Below are positions 32,827-42,181 of a stretch of 64,000 bases of DNA, piece after piece; positions within the stretch are counted from its first letter, which is position 1, and each line of letters starts with the position of its first letter. Below the pieces are notes generated by a model that ran no database searches, was not told the origin of the DNA, and saw only the letters and a program-made list of their open reading frames with translations. The DNA comes from JAAYJR01 sp964495655 (lineage in GTDB: Bacteria; Bacteroidota; Bacteroidia; Bacteroidales; Prolixibacteraceae): positions 12,704 through 76,703 of the forward strand of contig CAZBWK010000002.1 of the NCBI GenBank assembly GCA_964495655.1, read 5' to 3'. Position numbers and translations under genes: made by a program.

Positions 32827-35640
32827 ATGGCAGCTACCGGGAATAAAAAATTTATTGAAATAAAGAATGCCAGGGTCCATAACCTTAAAAACATATCTCT
32901 GAAAATACCTCTTAATCAGTTAGTTGTCATTACAGGGGTTTCAGGATCGGGAAAATCTTCATTAGCTTTCGATACTTTATTCGCCGAAGGGCAGCGTCGC
33001 TATGTCGAAAGCCTTTCGTCGTATGCAAGACAGTATTTAGGCCGGATAAACAAGCCTGAAGTTGATTATATAAAAAACATTCCCCCTGCAATTGCCCTTG
33101 AACAGAAGGTTAACACAAGAAATCCAAGATCTACAGTCGGTACCTCCACTGAAATTTATGATTATCTGAAGTTGCTTTTTGCCCGCACAGGAAAGACTTA
33201 TTCCCCCGTTTCAGGCAGGGAAGTAACCCGGCACAGGGTTACAGATGTTGTGGACTTTATCTATTCCTGGGCACCCGGAACCCGGATCATGATATTGACC
33301 CCGTTAAAGTCCCATAATGGCAGATCACTGAAAGAAGAAGCAGAGTTGTTATTACAACAGGGATTTACCAGATTGGAGATTAACAACGAACCTTTCGGGA
33401 TCAGTGATCTTATACGTTCAGAAGATGATTCGGTCTGCTCCGGCACCTGCAATATCATAATTGACCGTATCGTTATTAATTCTGATGATGATACCCGTGA
33501 CCGGATTGCCGATTCAGTGCAGACAGCATTTTATGAGGGCCATGGGATCTGCACTGTTAAAATTTTTCTGAACAATGAAACCCTTACCCGGTCTTTTTCA
33601 AACCGGTTTGAAGCCGACGGTGTTATATTTGAGGAACCTTCCATACATACATTCAGCTTTAACAATCCTGTTGGGGCATGCCCTCTGTGTGAAGGTTACG
33701 GTAAGATCATCGGAATTGATGAAGAACTTGTCATTCCAAATAAGTCTTTATCGGTATACGGGGATGCTATTGCCTGCTGGCGGGGTGAAAAAACCGGCAA
33801 ATGGAAAGAACGACTGATCTATTCATCCGGTAAATTTGATTTCCCTATTCATAAACCTTACTATGAACTTTCTGATGAGCAAAAAAAGATACTTTGGAAA
33901 GGTAACCGTTATTTCAGGGGTATCGATACATTCTTTAAACATCTTGAAGAAAAAAGCTATAAAATCCAAAACCGAGTAATGCTTTCAAGATACAGGGGGA
34001 AAACCACTTGTCCGGAATGTAATGGAACACGGTTAAAAAAAGAAGCCTCCTATATTAAAATTGCAGATAAGTCAGTTCAGGAGCTGGTTGAAATGCCGGT
34101 TTCCGGCCTGAAACTGTTTTTTTCAGGCCTCCGGCTTAACAGTCATGATGCTACAGTAGCAAAACGGATCCTGATTGAAATAAATAACCGGCTTAACTAC
34201 TTATGTGATGTCGGCCTGGGTTATCTCACCCTCAACAGGTTGTCATCAAGCCTGTCGGGAGGTGAATCACAGAGGATCAACCTGGCAACATCGTTAAGCA
34301 GCAACCTTACTGGTTCGCTGTATATACTGGATGAGCCGAGCATCGGACTTCATTCGCGCGACACACAAAGATTGATAAATGTCCTGCGAAAACTTCAAAA
34401 GACCGGGAACAGTGTACTGGTAGTAGAACACGACGAAGAGATAATGCGTTCGGCCGATCAGATAATCGACATCGGACCGTTGGCAGGACAACACGGAGGA
34501 GAAGTTGTGTTTCAGGGAACGCACGATGATCTGGGAAAAAATCCACAAAGTCTTACAGCAAAATATCTTACTGGGGCAGATGTAATAAAAACCCCTGACA
34601 GCAGACGTAAATGGAGTAATTATATTGAAATCAAAGGAGCCCGCCAGAATAACCTTAAGAACCTCCATGTCAGATTTCCTCTTAATACCCTTACCGTAGT
34701 GACCGGTGTCAGCGGATCAGGAAAGTCTTCTCTTGTGGCAGAGATACTTTACCCCGCACTGGCAAAATTAACTGCAGGCGCAGGCGATCGCCCGGGAAAA
34801 CATGATACTGTTTCAGGTGACTGCAAACTGATAAGCGCTGTTGAATTTATTGACCAAAACCCGATCGGGAAATCATCACGGTCAAATCCGGTTACATATA
34901 TAAAAGCTTATGACGAAATTCGCAAGCTGTATGCTGAACAGCAGGCAGCAAAAATAATGAAGCTCAAACCCTCACATTTCTCATTCAATGTGGATGGAGG
35001 ACGTTGCGAAGAGTGTCAGGGAGAAGGAACCATCAAAGTTGAAATGCAGTTCCTGGCTGATGTCTATCTGATATGTGAAAGTTGTAACGGAAAAAGATTC
35101 AAAGAGGAGATACTGGAAGTACAATACAGAGGCAAAAACATTGATGATGTGTTGAATTTAACTGTTAACCAGGCTATAGAACATTTTTCCGGTGGTAAAT
35201 CATCAACAGAGAAAAAGATTGTTAAAAGATTAATGCCATTGCAGGAGGTCGGATTAGGTTATGTCAAACTTGGCCAATCGTCAAGCACCCTCTCAGGAGG
35301 TGAAAGCCAACGGGTTAAGCTGGCCTCCTTCCTTGCCCGTGAAAAAGATCTACCTTCACTTTTTATATTTGACGAACCTACCACAGGCCTTCATTTTCAC
35401 GATATAAGCAAACTCCTTGATTCGTTTAATGCACTTATAGCGAGAGGACATACGATCATTATCGTGGAGCATAACCTTGAAATTATAAAGTCGGCTGACT
35501 GGATTATTGACCTTGGCCCGGAAGGAGGTGACAAAGGCGGCTATATAGTTTTCACAGGCACTCCTGAAGATTTATTAACGATAAAAAACTCTTATACTGC
35601 TGATGCACTCAGGCATAAACTTTCATCTCCGGCCGGATAA
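32827..35640 (+). CDS. uvrA: excinuclease ABC subunit A
   Basis: 937 aa, the normal UvrA length. Two ABC ATPase modules each have a Walker A (GVSGSGKSSLAFDTL near residue 40 and GVSGSGKSSLVAEIL near 635) and a signature (LSSSLSGGESQR and SSTLSGGESQR) followed by LDEPSIGLH or FDEPTTGLH. Zinc-module Cys pairs are present: CPLC plus CPEC in the first half and CEEC plus CESC in the second. YVESLSSYARQYLGR and the FSFNNPVGACP element are typical. It recognises bulky DNA damage and loads UvrB in nucleotide excision repair. The gene ends 8 bases before the convergent MATE gene. Confidence 0.97.
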   Translation: MAATGNKKFIEIKNARVHNLKNISLKIPLNQLVVITGVSGSGKSSLAFDTLFAEGQRRYVESLSSYARQYLGRINKPEVDYIKNIPPAIALEQKVNTRNPRSTVGTSTEIYDYLKLLFARTGKTYSPVSGREVTRHRVTDVVDFIYSWAPGTRIMILTPLKSHNGRSLKEEAELLLQQGFTRLEINNEPFGISDLIRSEDDSVCSGTCNIIIDRIVINSDDDTRDRIADSVQTAFYEGHGICTVKIFLNNETLTRSFSNRFEADGVIFEEPSIHTFSFNNPVGACPLCEGYGKIIGIDEELVIPNKSLSVYGDAIACWRGEKTGKWKERLIYSSGKFDFPIHKPYYELSDEQKKILWKGNRYFRGIDTFFKHLEEKSYKIQNRVMLSRYRGKTTCPECNGTRLKKEASYIKIADKSVQELVEMPVSGLKLFFSGLRLNSHDATVAKRILIEINNRLNYLCDVGLGYLTLNRLSSSLSGGESQRINLATSLSSNLTGSLYILDEPSIGLHSRDTQRLINVLRKLQKTGNSVLVVEHDEEIMRSADQIIDIGPLAGQHGGEVVFQGTHDDLGKNPQSLTAKYLTGADVIKTPDSRRKWSNYIEIKGARQNNLKNLHVRFPLNTLTVVTGVSGSGKSSLVAEILYPALAKLTAGAGDRPGKHDTVSGDCKLISAVEFIDQNPIGKSSRSNPVTYIKAYDEIRKLYAEQQAAKIMKLKPSHFSFNVDGGRCEECQGEGTIKVEMQFLADVYLICESCNGKRFKEEILEVQYRGKNIDDVLNLTVNQAIEHFSGGKSSTEKKIVKRLMPLQEVGLGYVKLGQSSSTLSGGESQRVKLASFLAREKDLPSLFIFDEPTTGLHFHDISKLLDSFNALIARGHTIIIVEHNLEIIKSADWIIDLGPEGGDKGGYIVFTGTPEDLLTIKNSYTADALRHKLSSPAG

Positions 35641-35648
35641 AAAATAAA

Positions 35649-37037
35649 TTATCGGGGATACATATCTATCACAGCACTGCCGGAAGGAGGTTTTGAAACT
35701 AACGCGGGCAGCCTCTTCCACTCCCTGATCAACAGTAAAAAGACAGCAACAGCAGCTATTAGATCGGCTATAGGATATGCCAGCCATATACCTGTGATGC
35801 CAAAAAATTCAGGTAACAGAAAAATCAATGGTATCAGTCCGATCACCTGGCGAAAAAGAGTTGTAAACATTGCGATCTTTGCCTTTCCGACTGCCTGGAA
35901 AAAATTGGAAGCCACAATCTGGAACCCTACCACAGGATAAGCCAGAATGACCAGTTTTATGCCATGCACAGAAATATTGTATAGCTCTATACTGTCATTG
36001 TTAAAAATTCTAACCAGGTGACCGGGAACTGCCTCAATCAACAGAAATGCAACTACCGAAACCAGTGTGGCTGCAATGATTGAAATACGCAGTGCCTCCT
36101 TAACACGGGGAACTGATTTTGCACCGTAGTTAAATCCGATAATTGGCTGTGCTGCCATATTTATTGCCACAATAGTCATAATGACCAAAGAATTGACTGA
36201 ATTAATTATCCCCATTGCACCTACAGCAAGATCACCCCCGAATTCGATCAGCCTTTGATTTAAAAGACCGTGAACCAGACTGTTTGCCACCTGCATTGAA
36301 AAAGGGGCCATCCCGATCGCAACTATTTCAATCAAAATCTGCTTGTCTATCCGGATATTCTTATTCCTCAGCTTTACTACAGCATTCTTGCTGCGGAAAT
36401 GGGCCACTACCCATATCATCAAAATAAACCTCGAAATATTTGTTGCCCAGGCAGCACCTTTTACTCCCATATCGAGCCAGAAAATAAAAACAGGATCAAG
36501 AATTATATTGGTGCCTGCACTTATGATCATCGATAACATGGCTATGCGCGCATTACCTTCAGACCTGATCACATTATTGAGCGAAAATCCAACTACATGG
36601 AAAACAACACCTGCCACAATTATATTCAGGTAATCGTTGGCATATTCAAAAGTTTCATCTGTAGCTCCAAACGACATTAAAACAGGCTCTTTGAAAAAAT
36701 ATATAAAAGCCATAATAACAACCGATACAACCAGCATCAAAACAAAACCGGTACCTAAGGTCTTTTCAGCCCTGTCGAGATTCTTCTTTCCCATATTTAT
36801 CGAGACAAAAACTCCGGTACCTATACCAATCAGCATACTAAATCCCATCATTATCAGCATAATGGGATAAATTATTGAAATGCCTGACAATGCGGTTGCA
36901 CCAACGCCTTGTCCAATAAAGACACGATCTACAATATTATATAAGGCATTTATAATTACGCCCACAAATGCAGGCACAAAATATTTGAGCATTAATCTGC
37001 CTACATTGGTATCCTGAAGTTCCTCGATATTTTTCAT
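35649..37037 (-). CDS. MATE-family efflux transporter
   Basis: About 462 aa from the ATG at 37037 (a TTG three codons upstream is possible). Twelve predicted membrane helices form two similar halves. The start (LQDTNVGRLMLKYFVPAFVGVIINALYNIVDRVFIGQGVG) is the classic MATE first-helix region; the second half has GFNYGAKSVPRVKEALR. It should export small cationic or hydrophobic compounds using an Na+ or H+ gradient; the substrate is unknown. A TACCTTTG element at 37044-37051 just before the ATG suggests a nearly leaderless transcript. Confidence 0.93.
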   Translation of the reverse strand: MKNIEELQDTNVGRLMLKYFVPAFVGVIINALYNIVDRVFIGQGVGATALSGISIIYPIMLIMMGFSMLIGIGTGVFVSINMGKKNLDRAEKTLGTGFVLMLVVSVVIMAFIYFFKEPVLMSFGATDETFEYANDYLNIIVAGVVFHVVGFSLNNVIRSEGNARIAMLSMIISAGTNIILDPVFIFWLDMGVKGAAWATNISRFILMIWVVAHFRSKNAVVKLRNKNIRIDKQILIEIVAIGMAPFSMQVANSLVHGLLNQRLIEFGGDLAVGAMGIINSVNSLVIMTIVAINMAAQPIIGFNYGAKSVPRVKEALRISIIAATLVSVVAFLLIEAVPGHLVRIFNNDSIELYNISVHGIKLVILAYPVVGFQIVASNFFQAVGKAKIAMFTTLFRQVIGLIPLIFLLPEFFGITGIWLAYPIADLIAAVAVFLLLIREWKRLPALVSKPPSGSAVIDMYPR

Positions 37038-37172
37038 TCCCCGCAAAGGTAAATATTTAAGGTAAAAAACGTGCAGGGTATGATTTTATAACAGAGACTA
37101 AAAATTGATTATTTTTGTCTAAAAAGGATAAGCCTTTCTGACCTGACAAAGTCTTATCGATGAATTTATAAT

Positions 37173-38153
37173 TTGAAAAACGGATTACAAATAGCGTTAT
37201 GTGCCCTCTGCATAGTTGGAAGTAATGTTTCTTCAGGACAGTCAGACGGAACGTTGCTGCCTCTGTCCAATAAATTACTTCTCAATCCGTCATTCGCCGG
37301 TCTGTCAGGAAAATCAAATATGTCGGCCGGACTGCAATTTTTTTCAGATCCCCGTCATGAAGCAAATCATCTATTCTCGTTGACATATGATCACTATTCT
37401 GATAAATTGGGAGGTGGCCTGGCCTGGCTTTATTTTCATGGCCTTGACGGGGAAAATAATTCAGGATACACAGGCGCCGGCCTGGCTTTTTCAAAACCTG
37501 TACATAAAGCCAATAGGGGTCAATTAATGGCATCAGCGAACCTGAATTGCTTTATTTACACTGAACAGTTATTCGGTTATGCAGCTGAAAGATTAACCAC
37601 AGACAGCGACGATTACCACCAGATGAATGCAGAGCCTTTCATAAAATTTAATAAACTGCTTCCCTCGGCCGGATTGCTTTGGAATTCATATAAAATTCAG
37701 ACCGGAATTTCATTTTCAGTGCCTTTCCGTCTATATTACGGTATGAAGCCTTCAGTGGAATATCATTCACAATTTACCTCCATTATATACTTTTCAGGAA
37801 AGTTTGAAGGGATCATGAACGGCCTGTTGTCAAAACCATATAAAGCAGAACCGGAAATAACGGCGCTACTATCCGGGAGAAATTTTGCAATTCGTACCGG
37901 AATGAAAATGGAACACACAAAAAATAATTTCGGACTCTTTATACTGAATAACATCTCCGGGGAGATGCATGGGCTGGCCGGATTAATTGGCTGGAATATA
38001 AAAAATATCAGAATAAATATTTCGGGAGGATGTTTATATTCTGTGCCTTTTCAAAATATATCCATAAACGGTGAGGCATTCATCGGAGTCGTTATTCCCC
38101 GGATCCGGCTTAATGAATCTAAACCATGGGAGCCTTCCGAAAAAAAATTTTAA
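37173..38153 (+). CDS. PorP/SprF family type IX secretion-associated outer membrane protein
   Basis: 326 aa starting at a TTG (no in-frame ATG gives a signal peptide). The N-terminus is a signal peptide (LQIALCALCIVGSNVSSGQ). The mature start, LPLSNKLLLNPSFAGLSGKS, is the conserved 'NP..AG' opening of PorP/SprF proteins. The rest has alternating amphipathic beta-strands with Gly and aromatic residues, fitting a 14-strand outer-membrane barrel. Such proteins cooperate with the T9SS translocon and with type B sorting-domain substrates. It is followed 39 bases later by a second, more typical paralogue. Confidence 0.8.
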   Translation: MKNGLQIALCALCIVGSNVSSGQSDGTLLPLSNKLLLNPSFAGLSGKSNMSAGLQFFSDPRHEANHLFSLTYDHYSDKLGGGLAWLYFHGLDGENNSGYTGAGLAFSKPVHKANRGQLMASANLNCFIYTEQLFGYAAERLTTDSDDYHQMNAEPFIKFNKLLPSAGLLWNSYKIQTGISFSVPFRLYYGMKPSVEYHSQFTSIIYFSGKFEGIMNGLLSKPYKAEPEITALLSGRNFAIRTGMKMEHTKNNFGLFILNNISGEMHGLAGLIGWNIKNIRINISGGCLYSVPFQNISINGEAFIGVVIPRIRLNESKPWEPSEKKF

Positions 38154-38192
38154 TTTTACTGCTTTTCAAAAGTGGTAATTAAATTGAGTTTA

Positions 38193-39173
38193 ATGCGTTG
38201 TGCTAAATTGGTTTTGTTTTTTATTGTTCTTTCACAGGTTATTTGGGCCCAGGATCCTGAGTTCTCGCAATTTTACTCTAATCCCCTATATCTCAATCCG
38301 GCTCTTACCGGAACTAATGAACTCCCGAGGATGACGCTTAACTACCGTAACCAATGGCCTTCCCCGGGAGCTACTTATAATACCTACTCTCTGTCATATG
38401 ACCAGTTTATAAATGATAAAAATGCTGCATTCGGATTCCAAATGATGCGCGATCAGGAGCTTAATAACCTGATCCTTGCCCATTCCGCATCTGCATTCTA
38501 CTCATACCACCTGCAGGTTGGATATAACAGCTTTATGACTTTCGGACTGCAGGGAGGTATCACAATGAAACAGTTCAACCCGGGCAAACTTATTTTCCCT
38601 TCAGGTATAGACCAACAGTATGGAACGGTAACAGAATGGGTGTCTGACCTGTATAGCGATGAACAGATATTATATCCGGATTTTGCCGTGGGTGTTGCAG
38701 GACAATCAGGTGAATATTACGGGGGTATTGCTGTTCATCACCTGAACCGCCCCAATGAGTCAATAACTGATGGCGATCAAAAAGGGAGATTACCAATTAA
38801 AACCACTGTCCATTTTGGAGCTATGATGCACCGCCTGCATTTTGGACTTCTTTCAAGGGTATTTACTCTCTCCCCCAACCTGATCTGTCAGCAACAGGGA
38901 ATTTATAAACAGATCAATGCAGGGATATACATGGTTGAAAAATCTTTTATCTTTGGCGGCTGGCTGAGAAATAATCTTGATATCAGACCCGATTCCTTTA
39001 TTTTTATGGCAGGACTTGCAGGAAAAAAATTCAGGACCGGATACAGTTTTGATCTTACCCTTTCAAAATTAGCTAATTACAGCTATGGCTCACATGAAAT
39101 TTCTCTGATTTATTTCTTTGGACAAAAAAATGAAACTCCTGTCCGGGATAAACTATTAATCCCGGCATTCTGA
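38193..39173 (+). CDS. PorP/SprF family type IX secretion-associated outer membrane protein
   Basis: The ATG at 38193 is preferred because it starts a clean signal peptide (MRCAKLVLFFIVLSQVIWAQ); a GTG at 38172 would add seven residues. The mature protein begins DPEFSQFYSNPLYLNPALTGT, the textbook PorP/SprF N-terminus, and continues as a barrel-like series of strands ending FDLTLSKLANYSYGSHEISLIYFFG. About 326 aa. SprF-like proteins help secrete or anchor a partner that carries a type B C-terminal domain. Such a partner is encoded convergently at 39423-42173, so the pair probably works together. Confidence 0.9.
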   Translation: MRCAKLVLFFIVLSQVIWAQDPEFSQFYSNPLYLNPALTGTNELPRMTLNYRNQWPSPGATYNTYSLSYDQFINDKNAAFGFQMMRDQELNNLILAHSASAFYSYHLQVGYNSFMTFGLQGGITMKQFNPGKLIFPSGIDQQYGTVTEWVSDLYSDEQILYPDFAVGVAGQSGEYYGGIAVHHLNRPNESITDGDQKGRLPIKTTVHFGAMMHRLHFGLLSRVFTLSPNLICQQQGIYKQINAGIYMVEKSFIFGGWLRNNLDIRPDSFIFMAGLAGKKFRTGYSFDLTLSKLANYSYGSHEISLIYFFGQKNETPVRDKLLIPAF

Positions 39174-39222
39174 GTATGCATTTTTGCTGATCTCCTTTAA
39201 ACTACCCTTGTGATCCTTATGG

Positions 39223-39378
39223 TTATTCTTCACTATCTTTTTCTTTAGAATTCTCCTCCATCTGCCAGGGAACCACAAACCTTTCATGTGCTATATGGTA
39301 TTTGATACTCCGGTGGTAATAAACCTGGTAAACAGGGTAGTTTTCGAAATCATTACTATATTTCACTTTCCTTTCCAT
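39223..39378 (-). CDS. possible small protein (51 aa)
   Basis: An ATG at 39378 opens a 51-codon frame ending in TAA at 39223-39225. It encodes a basic, Tyr/His-rich peptide (YPVYQVYYHRSIKYHIAHER) with a charged Glu/Lys C-terminus. It lies 44 bases after the lectin/PKD gene on the same strand. The composition is protein-like, with no rare-codon runs, and the frame does not overlap a larger gene. I do not recognise it, and at this length it could be chance. Confidence 0.35.
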   Translation of the reverse strand: MERKVKYSNDFENYPVYQVYYHRSIKYHIAHERFVVPWQMEENSKEKDSEE

Positions 39379-39422
39379 AGTATTCGCTTTTACGAGATAC
39401 AATGAAATTTGTTATGGATATT

Positions 39423-42173
39423 TCAATAAAATAATGTAACAGTACCCTGTTGCTTGTGAACCTCCCCGAGAAAATCATAATATTCAAGCACCCACGGATA
39501 AACTCCGGCTGCCGCGTTTTGTCCATTTTGCAACTTACCGTCCCATCCGTTCAGAGGACTCTGTGATTCAAATATTTTTTCTCCCCAGCGGTTAAAAATA
39601 ATTAAACGGTACCCCTTGTCCTCAATCCCCGGAGCAAATAACCTGAATTCACGGTCCTCCTCCTTAAAAGCATTGGGTGAAAATGCCGTTGGCGGGTAAA
39701 TCTTCTCAATAGAAACTTTTACCTGGCGCCGGGTCGAATCATAACAACCAAAGTCATTCCATGTAAGCAGGGAGACGTCATAAACTCCCATTCCCGGGTA
39801 CCGGTGCTCCGGACTTTCATCAAATGAGACGGCCGACTGATCTCCGAAATCCCATTTAAACGATCCTGCTCCCTTGCTGATATTATTGAATCTTATTACC
39901 GGATCGGTAATATACGCAACCTCCGGATCGGGCACAAAAGCTGCTATGGGAACCGGATAAACATGAACCTTGCCAGGCAAAAAAAGTGTATCACTACAAC
40001 CCGTAACTGAAGAGTGAGCAGAAATGGTCATATCGTAATATTTCCCATCCGTGGTATATTCAGCAAATATTGAATCTCCGGTACCGGTCTGTCCATTTCC
40101 TGCATCCCATTTATAATCAACCTGGTCAACAAGATCCTCAGTAGAAATGGCAAGCCTTGTTTCAACAGGCGGACAACCAGCAATAGTATCAGGAGCCAGA
40201 TAAAAAACCGGTTTCCTGGTATAACTCTTCACGATTTTGTCACTTTTACAGCCAAATTCTGTAACTGCCTGTACACCTACCTTTACGATTGGCTTAGACC
40301 AAATATTAATACCCAGCGGTCCGGCAGTGAGTCCGGGGTCATGAATGATTTCCGAATCCTCAAAATCAGTCAGATCCCATAAAAATCTATCCCTTTCACC
40401 TGCTGAACCTACATAATTTATCTCTCCTGATGCCGGATAGCAGACATCTTCCTCGAAATCCAAATCCGCGGCAGGGATTGGATGCACCGTTATCACTTCC
40501 GGCAATGGTCCGGAATTTTCACATCCTTCGTCAGAGACTACCTTCATCCAAACATGAAATGTTGTATCAGAAAGTGTATTGTTCTCATAAATATGAGACG
40601 GAGCTTTCTCTTCTGATGTTGAGCCGTCTCCGAAATCCCAGAAATAACTTTCTATATCTTCAACATCATTGTTCCCAAATCTTACATTCAGAGGAGGACA
40701 CCCCGATGCATTTTCTTCCACCCAGAAATCCATCGCAGGAGTTACAGTTACAAACTCGTAACTATCATCAAAACAACCATTTTCATCAATCAGCAATCCT
40801 ACCTTCCTGTCACGCTGGCCGAAACCCAAAGGTATTTCCACACTCGTCATGTCTTTACCTGAGGCATAGACAGTATCATTCGAATACCAGTAAAATGTAG
40901 CCGGCTCAAGAGTACTTCCGGTAAAATCAAGATCAATGGTATACCCTTTACACTTCTCTTCGTCTATATAGAAGGAAGCTTCGGGCTGATGCTGAAATTT
41001 AACAGTTATTAAATCAGTATATTTACACTGTCCGAATACCTCCACCTCAAAATCATACTCCCCGAATTTGCCGGCCCTCAAGGTAGGGGTAAGAGTTGAA
41101 TCTTCCAGTACAACAGTCCCGGCATCAAGAGCATGTATCACAACATCAACATCCTGGTCATACTTAAGACTGATCTGTTGCTCCTGCTCCCCGCATACCA
41201 GCAGATCAGACTGATCTAATTGCAGCAGAGGTTTTTGTCCCTTTTTAATAAATCCCGGAGCAGACAATTGTACCTCCGGATCGCCCTCCATACCGCCAAA
41301 TTCCACAATAAATCCCTGGGGATAATAGTATCCTGTACCACCTACATCAGGAAGGTCATTCCATGACTTAGGCAAAGTAGCGGGATTCATATTCATGTGA
41401 GCATAATGCTCTCTCCCCAAATTATTATTGGGTTCACCTCTGTTCCAGAATGAGTAACGGCCTTCCACAGGCCTCCCCCCTTCCTCTGCCGGGCCTCCGC
41501 TCCAGAAGGCTGTACCCTTTTCGGGTCCGGTCACCCACCTCCAGTCACCTTCCTTCGCCACATCATTTGCACCTATCCATCCAACTCCGTCGATCTTTGA
41601 CCAGATAAAGTCATTTTCTATCTCTGAGGTTATAGTGGCCAGGTAACCCTGCAAACCGAAATATTCCATCTTAGATGCCCGTTCATTCGCATCAGTCCAG
41701 GTTATACCATGACTGCGGAAATATTTATAAAAATGGCCGGTATAAGGCAGATAATCAGCATCTATAAGACTGACGGAAAAGGATTTAACCTCATTTTCTG
41801 CTGAATGGTTCAGATAATCAAAGAAAACATTCCTGACCTCCTCAATATACTCTTCAGCACTTCCCTCTCCTGTCAGTTCCAGGTTACCGTAATCATTGTC
41901 CCACTTTGCGGAGAACTTTGATCCGGCATAATAAAGGGTATCACCGCCCTCATTATAATTGGCTATTGATATTTTAATTCCGTCATCAGGATTATCAATA
42001 GTGATATTTTGAATTTCAATATAAGGGAAAACCACTACCGGCTTTCCGCAATAATATACCGTATCTGATCCTGCATTCGCAATACGGGGTATTAAATTCT
42101 GTTCCCGGGAAAAGACTAATCCTGAAATAAAAATGAGAGAGAGAATAAGAAAAACATTTTTTTTCATTATCAC
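39423..42173 (-). CDS. secreted C-type lectin/PKD-domain protein with type IX (type B) sorting domain
   Basis: 916 aa. A signal peptide (NVFLILSLIFISGLVFS) is followed by a short Ig-like region and then a C-type-lectin domain at about 145-290 (YKYFRSHGITWTDANERA, GYLATITSEIENDFIW, WNRGEPNNN, SWNDLPD). Several PKD/Ig-like domains follow, clearest at WDFGDGSTSEEKAPSHIY and WDFGDQSAVSFDESPEHRY. The last 85 residues form the gliding-motility-associated C-terminal domain (PTAFSPNAFKEEDREFRLF, IFNRWGEKIF, NGWDGKLQNG, AGVYPWVLEY), a type B T9SS sorting signal. It should be displayed on or released from the cell surface and may bind glycans or other cells. It faces two PorP/SprF genes, its likely secretion partners, and lies 8 bases after the DHODH-like gene. 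Confidence 0.92.
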   Translation of the reverse strand: MIMKKNVFLILSLIFISGLVFSREQNLIPRIANAGSDTVYYCGKPVVVFPYIEIQNITIDNPDDGIKISIANYNEGGDTLYYAGSKFSAKWDNDYGNLELTGEGSAEEYIEEVRNVFFDYLNHSAENEVKSFSVSLIDADYLPYTGHFYKYFRSHGITWTDANERASKMEYFGLQGYLATITSEIENDFIWSKIDGVGWIGANDVAKEGDWRWVTGPEKGTAFWSGGPAEEGGRPVEGRYSFWNRGEPNNNLGREHYAHMNMNPATLPKSWNDLPDVGGTGYYYPQGFIVEFGGMEGDPEVQLSAPGFIKKGQKPLLQLDQSDLLVCGEQEQQISLKYDQDVDVVIHALDAGTVVLEDSTLTPTLRAGKFGEYDFEVEVFGQCKYTDLITVKFQHQPEASFYIDEEKCKGYTIDLDFTGSTLEPATFYWYSNDTVYASGKDMTSVEIPLGFGQRDRKVGLLIDENGCFDDSYEFVTVTPAMDFWVEENASGCPPLNVRFGNNDVEDIESYFWDFGDGSTSEEKAPSHIYENNTLSDTTFHVWMKVVSDEGCENSGPLPEVITVHPIPAADLDFEEDVCYPASGEINYVGSAGERDRFLWDLTDFEDSEIIHDPGLTAGPLGINIWSKPIVKVGVQAVTEFGCKSDKIVKSYTRKPVFYLAPDTIAGCPPVETRLAISTEDLVDQVDYKWDAGNGQTGTGDSIFAEYTTDGKYYDMTISAHSSVTGCSDTLFLPGKVHVYPVPIAAFVPDPEVAYITDPVIRFNNISKGAGSFKWDFGDQSAVSFDESPEHRYPGMGVYDVSLLTWNDFGCYDSTRRQVKVSIEKIYPPTAFSPNAFKEEDREFRLFAPGIEDKGYRLIIFNRWGEKIFESQSPLNGWDGKLQNGQNAAAGVYPWVLEYYDFLGEVHKQQGTVTLFY

Positions 42174-42181
42174 TCAACAAT

